Source: an uncultured Eubacteriales bacterium
GTDB taxonomy: Bacteria > Bacillota > Clostridia > TANB77 > CAG-508
Assembly: GCA_905203305.1 (NCBI GenBank)
Contig: CAJKVH010000003.1
Span: 62,001 to 126,000 of the forward strand
Reading direction: 5' to 3'
DNA: 64,000 nucleotides
Part shown: in pieces, positions 37,695 through 45,015 of the stretch
Numbering within the stretch: the stretch's first letter is position 1
How the letters are laid out: every line of letters starts with the position of its first letter
The notes under the pieces: model-generated
What the model was told of the DNA's origin: nothing
Databases searched by the model: none
The model's input: the letters and a program-made list of their open reading frames with translations, nothing else
Translations under genes and position numbers: made by a program

Positions 37695-38381
37695 ATGGGA
37701 AAATTATTTGTTATAGATGGAACAGATGGAAGTGGAAAACAAACTCAATTTCAAAAATTACAAGAAAGATTAACAAAAGAAGGAATAGACTATAAAACTG
37801 TAAGTTTTCCAAATTATGATAGTGAAAGTTCATCTCTAGTTAAAATGTATTTATCAGGAAAATTTGGAGAAAATGCAAAAGATGTAAGTCCATATATAGC
37901 TTCAACATTTTATGCAGCAGATAGGTATGCAACATTTAAAATGGGATATCAAGATTATTATGAAAATGGAGGAATAATATTAGCAGATAGATATACAACA
38001 GCTAACATGGTTCATCAAGCTGGAAAGATATATGATAAAGCAGAAAGAAAAAAATTTTTAGATTGGTTATGGGACTTTGAATTTAATTTATATGGTTTAC
38101 CAGTTCCAAGTGAAGTATTTTTCTTAAATATGCCGGTTGAAAAATGTATTGAGCTAATGAAAGATAGAGAAAACAAATTTACACATGGTCAAGCAAAAGA
38201 TATCCATGAAAAAGATAAAAGTCATTTAGTAGATGCATATAATGCAGGATGTGAAGTTGCAAAAGAATATAATTGGTATGAAATAAAATGTATAAGAGAT
38301 AATGAATTAAGAACTATAGAAGATATACATGAAGAAATTTTTAATGAAGTAAAAAAATATATAAAACCTGAAAATAACTAA
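37695..38381 (+). CDS. tmk: Thymidylate kinase-like protein
   Basis: 228 aa, RBS GGAAGG. It has the P-loop GTDGSGKQTQF, the substrate/lid motifs SFPNYDSESS and DRYTTANMVHQAGK (the DRY motif of dTMP kinases) and the dNMP-binding FLNMPVE. It should convert dTMP to dTDP. This longer clostridial variant replaces the usual TREPG loop with FPNYDS, so activity on other nucleotides cannot be excluded. It is immediately upstream of the OLE RNA. Confidence 0.88.
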   Translation: MGKLFVIDGTDGSGKQTQFQKLQERLTKEGIDYKTVSFPNYDSESSSLVKMYLSGKFGENAKDVSPYIASTFYAADRYATFKMGYQDYYENGGIILADRYTTANMVHQAGKIYDKAERKKFLDWLWDFEFNLYGLPVPSEVFFLNMPVEKCIELMKDRENKFTHGQAKDIHEKDKSHLVDAYNAGCEVAKEYNWYEIKCIRDNELRTIEDIHEEIFNEVKKYIKPENN

Positions 38382-38482
38382 AAACAAAAGAAAAATAAAG
38401 AAAATGTAAGAAAACACGAGATTGGTAAAAACAATAAACTAAATAAGAATTAAAAAACGTATCAATTTGACTTAGAATAAAT

Positions 38483-38510
38483 TTGAAATAATGGAAAAAT
38501 CTGGTATAAT
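38483..38510 (+). promoter_or_regulatory. Promoter of the OLE RNA
   Basis: TTGAAA (38483-38488), 16-bp spacer, TATAAT (38505-38510). Transcription would start near 38517. Confidence 0.65.
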
Positions 38511-38516
38511 ACTAAA

Positions 38517-39095
38517 GATGGTGCATTATTCTAGTCGTGCTTTTTTATTGTGAGGGTGGGGCTAAAAATCCACTAAAGGGCATATGAATTAGGGCTTCTT
38601 GTTTGTGCGCGAAATGCCAGTTTTGTGTGTGAGTAGGAAGAAAGAGGTAAGGGAATGATGTAATGGCATATATCAGGACCCCTTGTTTCGCTGAAACTTA
38701 AAAGTTTTTAAGTAAAACCTATGGTGAGTGCCAAGACACAAAATACATAGAGTAGCCTGTCTTGAGTGAATGTATTGGGATTATTTTATCATTTATGAAA
38801 TTGCATTTGCAAAAGAGACTAGCAATAAATAAAAAGTATGTCAAGGAAAACTTCTAGAATGTTTGCCAGAATTAACAGGCAAGGAAACTTAAGGATTAAG
38901 GTACGGACTTAAGTGGCGATCTGGTGTCTAAAGATTAATTTAGATGTTCCCTTTAAATGGAAACGGCTATGTAGTAATATATAGTAGAGAATAGAGAAAT
39001 TCAACCAGACCTAAACCGTAAAATTTACTTGAGTTTTTACCATCTAAAAACTTAAAATCTTGGAAATAGAAAAAATTCTATTTTCATTTTTTTTA
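38517..39095 (+). ncRNA. ole: OLE RNA (ornate, large, extremophilic)
   Basis: About 550-580 nt with no plausible ORF, G-richer than its surroundings, starting at a good promoter and lying just upstream of an OapA-like gene, the defining arrangement of OLE RNA loci. Visible helices include TCTAAA-GATTAA-TTTAGA and CTGGT pairing with ACCAG across the 3' domain. A terminator-like element with a T run lies at 39061-39095, so the end may be there or at about 39058. In known species OLE forms a membrane-associated ribonucleoprotein with OapA and is linked to stress (cold, alcohol, Mg2+) and metabolism. The assignment rests on size, context and partner protein; I could not align it to the covariance model. 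Confidence 0.78.
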
Positions 39096-39134
39096 TTAAA
39101 TAAAATTAAGGAGGATTTAAGTACAAAACTTAAT

Positions 39135-39674
39135 ATGAAAGAAAAAAATAATAAACAAGAAAATTCAAACATAAAATGGGCCTTGCAAGCTTTTATTTTA
39201 ACATTTATATTATCAGGGACAGTATCATTTATATCAAATAATGGAATAGAAAAATTAAATATATTTGCATCTATAATTATATTAATAATTGTAATTTTTA
39301 TAGGAATAATTTTTGACGTAATAGGGGTAGCAGTTACTGTTGCAGAAGAAGGACACTTTCATGCAAAGGCAACCAAAAAAGCTAAAGGAGCAAAAACGTC
39401 TTTAAAACTTATAAAAAATGCATCAAAGGTTGCAAATATTTGTGCAGATGTAATTGGGGATATATGTGGAGTTATAAGTGGTGCAATAAGCGCTATGATT
39501 GCTTTAAAAATTTCGAACACGTATAATGTTTCAAATAATATTCAATTTATAATAAGTGCATTAGTTGCATCAATAACAGTAAGCGGTAAAGCTTTAGGAA
39601 AGGAATTAGCAAATAGAGAATCTACTCAAATTGTATATATAGTAGGACAGATATTAGGAAAATTTCAAAAGTAA
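39135..39674 (+). CDS. oapA: OLE-associated protein OapA
   Basis: 179 aa. An upstream in-frame TTG at 39060 would lie within the RNA; ATG 39135 is preferred although AAGGAGG is 18 nt away, longer than usual. Hydrophobic helices lie near residues 16-35, 45-68, 118-140 and 144-160. The conserved cytoplasmic block FDVIGVAVTVAEEGHFHAKA, KKAKGAKTSLKLIKNASKVA and ADVIGDICGVISG is the OapA signature as I recall it (such proteins are sometimes misannotated as CorB-like Mg2+ transporters). It binds OLE RNA and places it at the membrane. Confidence 0.82.
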   Translation: MKEKNNKQENSNIKWALQAFILTFILSGTVSFISNNGIEKLNIFASIIILIIVIFIGIIFDVIGVAVTVAEEGHFHAKATKKAKGAKTSLKLIKNASKVANICADVIGDICGVISGAISAMIALKISNTYNVSNNIQFIISALVASITVSGKALGKELANRESTQIVYIVGQILGKFQK

Positions 39675-39735
39675 GACATTATGTAGAATGATGTCGAAAA
39701 ATGCGAATATTTCAAAGAAAATCTATAAAATACTA

Positions 39736-39764
39736 TTGCAAAAATATTAAAAGTGTGGTATATT
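39736..39764 (+). promoter_or_regulatory. Promoter of the DUF6514-like gene, with upstream 0A-like box
   Basis: TTGCAA (39736-39741), 17-bp spacer, TATATT (39759-39764). TGTCGAAAAA occurs at 39692-39701, identical to the site upstream of the M23 gene, about 35 bp before the -35. Confidence 0.5.
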
Positions 39765-39801
39765 ATGTAAAGGCTGTTGAAAATGAGGAAAGGATGTCAC
39801 G

Positions 39802-40119
39802 GTGAAAACATTTTTTGATGGAATATTTATATCAAAAGAACACCTAAATGAGGCAGGGATCAAGTTCCCCATAAAATTAGAATATTACAAAACAACACGA
39901 GAGGAAAGTAGTGAAATCGCACGAGAAAATGAAAATAAATACGGAATAGAAATTGTTAAAACAGAATACAGAGAAGGCAATGTAAGAGTAGAGACAAAAG
40001 AAATCAATAATATAGCAAATAATATTAAAGATCAAGAAAAAATATTAACATTATTAAGAGACAACGAGGTAACACCTATTGGTGTAGAAGATGTTTTAGA
40101 GGATTTACTAAAAGTGTAA
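39802..40119 (+). CDS. DUF6514-like small protein
   Basis: 105 aa, GTG start after AGGAAAGGATG. The pattern of an N-terminal strand (KTFFDGIFISKEHL), a central YGIEIVKTEYREGNVRVETKEINNI and a C-terminal helix followed by EVTPIGVEDVLEDLL matches DUF6514 proteins of Clostridia, whose function is unknown. It has its own promoter and terminator. The 0A-like box upstream hints at control by Spo0A. Confidence 0.6.
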   Translation: MKTFFDGIFISKEHLNEAGIKFPIKLEYYKTTREESSEIARENENKYGIEIVKTEYREGNVRVETKEINNIANNIKDQEKILTLLRDNEVTPIGVEDVLEDLLKV

Positions 40120-40157
40120 ATGGGAAAGGGGGATTTAAACTCTTTTCCATTTTTGTA
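40119..40157 (+). terminator. Terminator upstream of topA
   Basis: AATGGGAAAGG pairs with TCTTTTCCATT (with G-U pairs), followed by TTTTGTATTTT. Confidence 0.65.
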
Positions 40158-40226
40158 TTTTGCATTGACTTTTAATTTAAATGTTTGTATAATTTAATAC
40201 GATTCAAGCGATGAAAGGAGCAAATA

Positions 40227-42284
40227 ATGGCCGACAAATTAATAATAGTAGAATCACCTGCAAAGGCAAATACTATAAAAAAGTTCCTTGGAGGTAGCAC
40301 AAAAGTTGTAGCTTCAATGGGACATATAAGAGATTTACCGAAATCAAAATTAGGTATAAATATAGAAAATGATTTTGAACCAGAATATATAAATATAAGA
40401 GGAAAAGGAGATTTAATAAAATCTCTAAAAAAAGATGCAAAAAATGCAAAAAAAGTATATCTTGCAACCGACCCGGACCGTGAAGGGGAAGCAATTGCTT
40501 GGCACTTAGCACATATATTAGAAGAAAATAAAAACAAAATAACAAGAGTAACATTTAACGAAATAACAAAAGGAGCTGTTCAAAAAGCCATTAAAGAGCC
40601 AAGAGATATAGATATAAATTTAGTAGATGCTCAGCAAGCAAGAAGAGTATTAGATAGAATAGTTGGATATAAAATAAGTCCAGTTCTATGGAAAAAAGTA
40701 AAAAGAGGATTGTCTGCAGGGCGTGTACAATCTGTTGCTGTTAAATTAATAGTAGATAGAGAAAATGAAATTGAAAGCTTTATTCCAGAAGAATATTGGA
40801 ATATATATGTAAATTTATTAGATAAAAAATCTAAAAAAGAATTTGAAGCACATTTTACAGGAAAAAATAATAAAAAAATAGAACTTCATTCAAAAGAAGA
40901 AGTAGATAAAATTTTAGACGAAATAAAAAGTGCAAAATATATTGTAAAAGATATAAAAAGAAGTGAAAGAAAAAGACAACCAGCACCACCATTTACAACA
41001 AGTACAATGCAACAAGAAGCATCAAGAAAGTTGAATTTTACATTAAAAAGAACAATGTCAGTTGCGCAAGTACTTTATGAAGGAATAAAACTTCCACAAG
41101 GTCATACAGGTTTAATAACATACATGAGAACAGATTCAACAAGAATTTCTGAAGAAGCAAGAAATGCAGCAAAAGAAGAGATTGTAAAAACATATGGAGA
41201 AAAATATTACGAAAATAGATATTATAAAACCAAAAAAGATGCTCAAGATGCGCATGAGGCAATAAGACCAGCACATATTGAACTTGCTCCAGATGAAATA
41301 AAAGAATATTTAACACCAGAACAATATAAACTATACAAATTAATATATAATAGATTTTTAGCAAGTCAAATGCCAGCAGCTATATATGATACCATGCAAG
41401 TTGGAATAGATGCAAATGGGTATGACTTTAAAGCAAATGGACAAAGCTTAAAATTCCAAGGATTTATGGTTTTATATGTAGAGGGGTCAGATGAAAAGCA
41501 AGTTGAAGAAAAAGGAATGTTGCCACCACTAGAGCAAAATCAAGAGGTTGAAAACAAAAAGATAGATTCAAAACAAAGTTTTACAGAGCCACCAGCAAGA
41601 TATACAGAAGCAAGTTTAGTAAAAGCTTTAGAAGAAAAAGGAATAGGAAGACCAAGTACATATTCACCAATTATTACAACAATAATAGATAGACATTATG
41701 TACAAAAAGAACAAAAACAATTAGTACCAACAGAACTTGGAAAAATAGTAAATAAACTTTTAATAGAAAACTTTTCAGATATTGTAAATGAAGAATTTAC
41801 AGCAAATATAGAAACAAAATTTGACGAAATAGCAGAAGGAAATGAAAAATGGAAAAATATCATAAGAGAATTTTATGGTCCATTTATAAAAGAAGTTGAA
41901 AAAGTCGAAGAAGAATTAGAACATGTAAAACTAGAAGATGAAGTATCAGACGTTGTATGTGAAAAATGTGGAAGAAAAATGGTATATAAATATGGAAGAT
42001 ACGGAAAATTTTTAGCATGTCCAGGATTCCCTGAGTGTAGAAATACAAAAGCTATTATAGAAACAATAGATGTTCCATGTCCTAATTGTGGTGGAGTTGT
42101 TCAAGTTAAAAAGACAAAAAGGGGAAGAAAATTCTATGTATGTGAAAACAATCCAGATAAATGTAATTATATATCTTGGAATAAACCAAAAGTAGGAGAA
42201 AAATGGGATCCAAATAATCAAGAAAAAGTTGAAACAGAAGTAAAAAAGACTAAGAAAAAGAGTACAAAAAAGAGGTCAAAATAA
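40227..42284 (+). CDS. topA: DNA topoisomerase I
   Basis: 685 aa, RBS AAAGGAG. It relaxes negative supercoils. The TOPRIM domain has IVESPAKANTIKKFLGG and ATDPDREGEAIAWHLAH; the active-site Tyr is in ITYMRTDSTRIS; the EKGIGRPSTYSPII motif follows. Two C-terminal zinc fingers are present: CEKCGRKMVYKYGRYGKFLAC and CPNCGGVVQVKK...CENNPDKC. A Lys-rich tail ends the protein. Its stop overlaps the ogg start (ATGA). Confidence 0.97.
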   Translation: MADKLIIVESPAKANTIKKFLGGSTKVVASMGHIRDLPKSKLGINIENDFEPEYINIRGKGDLIKSLKKDAKNAKKVYLATDPDREGEAIAWHLAHILEENKNKITRVTFNEITKGAVQKAIKEPRDIDINLVDAQQARRVLDRIVGYKISPVLWKKVKRGLSAGRVQSVAVKLIVDRENEIESFIPEEYWNIYVNLLDKKSKKEFEAHFTGKNNKKIELHSKEEVDKILDEIKSAKYIVKDIKRSERKRQPAPPFTTSTMQQEASRKLNFTLKRTMSVAQVLYEGIKLPQGHTGLITYMRTDSTRISEEARNAAKEEIVKTYGEKYYENRYYKTKKDAQDAHEAIRPAHIELAPDEIKEYLTPEQYKLYKLIYNRFLASQMPAAIYDTMQVGIDANGYDFKANGQSLKFQGFMVLYVEGSDEKQVEEKGMLPPLEQNQEVENKKIDSKQSFTEPPARYTEASLVKALEEKGIGRPSTYSPIITTIIDRHYVQKEQKQLVPTELGKIVNKLLIENFSDIVNEEFTANIETKFDEIAEGNEKWKNIIREFYGPFIKEVEKVEEELEHVKLEDEVSDVVCEKCGRKMVYKYGRYGKFLACPGFPECRNTKAIIETIDVPCPNCGGVVQVKKTKRGRKFYVCENNPDKCNYISWNKPKVGEKWDPNNQEKVETEVKKTKKKSTKKRSK

Positions 42285-43147
42285 TGAAAGAACAAAAATA
42301 TATTTTGAAAAATCAAGAATCATTTTGTCTAAAACACATATTTGATTGTGGTCAATGTTTTAGATGGAATGAAGAAGACGATAAAAGCTATACAGGCGTT
42401 ATAAAAGAAGGCGTTATAAATTTAAAAAAACAAGACGAAAATATAATTTTTAATGGAATGTTAAGTTCTGATATAAAAGAGATTGTATTTAATTATTTTG
42501 ATTTAAAAAGAAACTATGAAGAAATAAAAAATAAACTTTCTAAAATAGACGAAAATGTTAATTTAAGTATCAAATATGGAGAAGGGATCAGAATTTTAAA
42601 TCAAGATTTGTGGGAAACGATAATTTCATTTATTATTTCTGCAAATAATAATATTCCAAGAATAAAAGGAATAATAGAAAGACTATCAGAAAAATATGGA
42701 AAAGAAGTAATATGGAATGAAAAAAAATATTATTTGTTTCCAAGACCAGAAGAGCTAAAAAATGTTACTGTTCAAGATTTTAGAGATTTAGGTACAGGAT
42801 TTAGAGATATAAGATTATTTGAAACTACAAATAAGATTTTAACAAAAGAAGTAGACTTACAATCTTTATATAATTTAGATACTAAAGATGCAAGAGATGA
42901 GCTCTTAACTCTTTCAGGAGTAGGACCTAAAGTTGCAGATTGTATTTTACTTTTTTCAGATTTAAAAAGATTTGATGTTTTTCCAATTGATGTTTGGGTT
43001 AGAAGAGTTATGAATGAACTTTATATTAAAAATCCAGATGAAACAAAAGTTAATAAAAAGGAAATTGCTAAGATTGCCAAAGAAAAGTTTGGAGATTTAG
43101 AAGGATTAGCTCAGCAATATTTATTTTATTGGAAAAGAGATGCATAA
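42284..43147 (+). CDS. ogg: 8-oxoguanine DNA glycosylase
   Basis: 287 aa, overlapping topA by 1 nt, so translationally coupled. The N-terminal Ogg domain (FDCGQCFRWNEED) and the HhH-GPD core (LLTLSGVGPKVADCILLFS with the catalytic Lys, then FPIDVWVRRVMNEL with the conserved Asp) are intact. It removes oxidised guanine and nicks the strand. Pairing with topA is unusual in model species but common sense for a DNA-maintenance operon. Confidence 0.93.
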   Translation: MKEQKYILKNQESFCLKHIFDCGQCFRWNEEDDKSYTGVIKEGVINLKKQDENIIFNGMLSSDIKEIVFNYFDLKRNYEEIKNKLSKIDENVNLSIKYGEGIRILNQDLWETIISFIISANNNIPRIKGIIERLSEKYGKEVIWNEKKYYLFPRPEELKNVTVQDFRDLGTGFRDIRLFETTNKILTKEVDLQSLYNLDTKDARDELLTLSGVGPKVADCILLFSDLKRFDVFPIDVWVRRVMNELYIKNPDETKVNKKEIAKIAKEKFGDLEGLAQQYLFYWKRDA

Positions 43148-43179
43148 AAAGAAACGCTAATATTTTAGCGTTTCTTTTT
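43147..43179. terminator. Bidirectional terminator
   Basis: GAAACGCTAA pairs perfectly with TTAGCGTTTC around TATT, with A and T tracts on both sides. It ends ogg and the converging TPR gene. Confidence 0.9.
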
Positions 43180-44548
43180 AACGTTCATCAGGTTCATAAG
43201 AATCTGTTATTTTTTTATAGTCAATTCTTTTCTTTATATCTGTCATAGCATCTAGAACATCTTTATAATCTTCTTTGCTAATAGAAGGTTCTGTTTCAAG
43301 ATATGTATTTAATTCATCTAGTTCAGCTTGAAAGTCTTCTGTTATTAAAGATATTAAATCTAACAATTCAATTAAACTTTTAACATAGTTTGGATATTTT
43401 CGTGCCTCTTTTATTTTGTAATCTATATCATCAGATGTAATTTTTCCATATTTAAAATCATTTGCAATTCTATCAACCCAATCTCTTCTATCTTCTTCGG
43501 TATAGGTTATATTTAAAGCTTCTTGTTTTTTCTGTTCTTTTTGGGCTTGTTTTTCTAACAAATAATTTACTTTATCTAATCTCATAATGTTTTTTATAAG
43601 AGCCTTTTCTGGATTGGAATTTATGATTTTTTCTAAGTATTCTTTTTCTTCAAGTAGATTATCATTAGATCTTGCAATTTTGCATAAATAATAAAGGATG
43701 ATTTCATCATCAGGTAAAGTTTGTAAAAAGTTTAGAGCTGTTGATTTTGCATTTTCAAAATCATCTATACAATAAAGAGCCTTAACTAATTTTTCTTTAG
43801 CAATTATTTCATCTGGATATTTTTCTAAAATTTGTTCAGCAATACTTTTAATTTGAATATATACATCCAAACATATATCATGATAAATTTCTTTATGGTC
43901 TATTTTTTCGCCGTGAATTCTTAAATCATCTTCTTTCTTTTTTACTAAAGAATTTACACTTCTTTCTAAAGTAGCAATTTTTGCATAATTTCTATGTAAA
44001 TCATTGTTAGACTGGAAAGATTTACTTTTATCATAAAGACGTTTTCTTTTATTTTTGTAAAATTCATTGTCAGGTAAGATCTTTAATATTTGATCAACCA
44101 ATTTTATTGCTTCTGTATAATTTTTACTTTTTTCTTCAATTATAGATACGCCATTTAATACTTGAGGAGTATTACTAACTTTTAGCAATTTATAACCAAG
44201 ATCTTTTGCTTTATCCATTTGATTTAAATTAATATATGTATACATTAACTTTGTTTTCATATCAATGTCATCAGGAATTATTTTTAAAATATCTTCAAGT
44301 TTTTCTCTTAATTCTTCTAATATTTTTCTTCTTTTATCTCGATTGCTTTCATCCTTTTGTTGTCTATATAGTCTAAAGATAATTGTTCTATAGTTTTTCT
44401 CATTTTCTTCCATAGTCCAAGAAAAAATTATTTCATTATTAAGTTTCATTCCAACTGTTTTATTTATTTCATTTATACTTTTCCCTTCTCTATGTAGCCT
44501 TATTGCGGTATCTTTTATCTGCTTAATATTTCTTAGATCCATTTTCAT
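43178..44548 (-). CDS. TPR-like helical repeat protein with N-terminal HTH-like segment
   Basis: 456 aa, RBS GAAGGAAG. The N-terminal 40 residues (IKDTAIRLHREGKSINEINKTVGMKL) resemble a helix-turn-helix. The rest is all helical with degenerate tetratricopeptide-like repeats, for example YTEAIKLVDQILKILPDNEFYKNK, FENAKSTALNFLQTLPDDEIILYYL and NLLEEKEYLEKIINSNPEKALI, each ending in a PD/NP turn. It is probably a scaffold or a regulator with a peptide-sensing TPR domain. No specific function can be assigned. Confidence 0.7.
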   Translation of the reverse strand: MKMDLRNIKQIKDTAIRLHREGKSINEINKTVGMKLNNEIIFSWTMEENEKNYRTIIFRLYRQQKDESNRDKRRKILEELREKLEDILKIIPDDIDMKTKLMYTYINLNQMDKAKDLGYKLLKVSNTPQVLNGVSIIEEKSKNYTEAIKLVDQILKILPDNEFYKNKRKRLYDKSKSFQSNNDLHRNYAKIATLERSVNSLVKKKEDDLRIHGEKIDHKEIYHDICLDVYIQIKSIAEQILEKYPDEIIAKEKLVKALYCIDDFENAKSTALNFLQTLPDDEIILYYLCKIARSNDNLLEEKEYLEKIINSNPEKALIKNIMRLDKVNYLLEKQAQKEQKKQEALNITYTEEDRRDWVDRIANDFKYGKITSDDIDYKIKEARKYPNYVKSLIELLDLISLITEDFQAELDELNTYLETEPSISKEDYKDVLDAMTDIKKRIDYKKITDSYEPDER

Positions 44549-44606
44549 ACTTCCTTCTAAATTGTAATTTATTTTTATTATAATATAGTCTAAATTTTAA
44601 GTCAAT

Positions 44607-44643
44607 AAAAAAGAAGAGCAAATACAGAATTGCTCTTTCTTTT
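44607..44643 (-). terminator. Terminator of the Cys-rich gene
   Basis: On the minus strand AAAGAAAGAGCAA pairs with TTGCTCTTCTTT, followed by TTTATTG. Confidence 0.75.
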
Positions 44644-44656
44644 ATAAGTATGTGGG

Positions 44657-44866
44657 CTATTGAAGATTGCATATTTTGCAATACGTGCTTAAGGTGCACT
44701 TTTCACAGTCACCACCGCACATTGGACACATGTATCGTTCGCTACATAGCATACAGTTTACATGCTGACAATATATGTATGGACATTTATCAGCATTTGG
44801 ACAGCACTCACATGCAGTATCTTCATATAACCGACATACCTGGGTGGAAGTTTCATCATAGTTCAT
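44657..44866 (-). CDS. Small cysteine-rich, probably metal-binding protein
   Basis: 69 aa from the ATG complementary to 44864-44866, which has GGAGGT 8 nt upstream; the longer frame lacks a site. It contains 14 cysteines, mostly in CxxC and CxxxxC pairs (CECCPNADKCPYIYC, CMLCSERYMCPMCGGDCEKC, YCKIC). The spacing suggests several zinc or Fe-S sites rather than disulfides, since there is no signal peptide. It is encoded alone, with a consensus promoter and a hairpin at the very 5' end of its mRNA. Confidence 0.7.
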   Translation of the reverse strand: MNYDETSTQVCRLYEDTACECCPNADKCPYIYCQHVNCMLCSERYMCPMCGGDCEKCTLSTYCKICNLQ

Positions 44867-44890
44867 AATTATACCTCCATTCCAATTATT

Positions 44891-44940
44891 CAGGTTATCA
44901 ATTACCTGAAAATTATATAACTTTTTCGTAATTATGTCAA
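44891..44940 (-). promoter_or_regulatory. Consensus promoter and 5' hairpin of the Cys-rich gene
   Basis: Minus-strand TTGACA (44935-44940) and TATAAT (44912-44917) with a 17-bp spacer. CAGGT (minus, 44905-44909) pairs with ACCTG (44891-44895), forming a hairpin right at the predicted transcript start that could protect the 5' end or act as a regulatory site. Confidence 0.7.
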
Positions 44941-45015
44941 TCATAAGGTTGAAAAAAAGGCTATTTTAATATAAAATACAACATAAAAAGACATACACAC
45001 AGGAAAGGAAAAAAC

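Noticed and set aside
38517..39060. tmRNA or RNase P RNA
   Set aside because: No tag-peptide ORF, no tRNA-like ends, and none of the conserved RNase P core sequences I can recognise; the OapA-like neighbour points to OLE RNA.
39060..39134. OapA start at TTG 39060
   Set aside because: It has no ribosome-binding site and lies within the terminator-like end of the OLE RNA.
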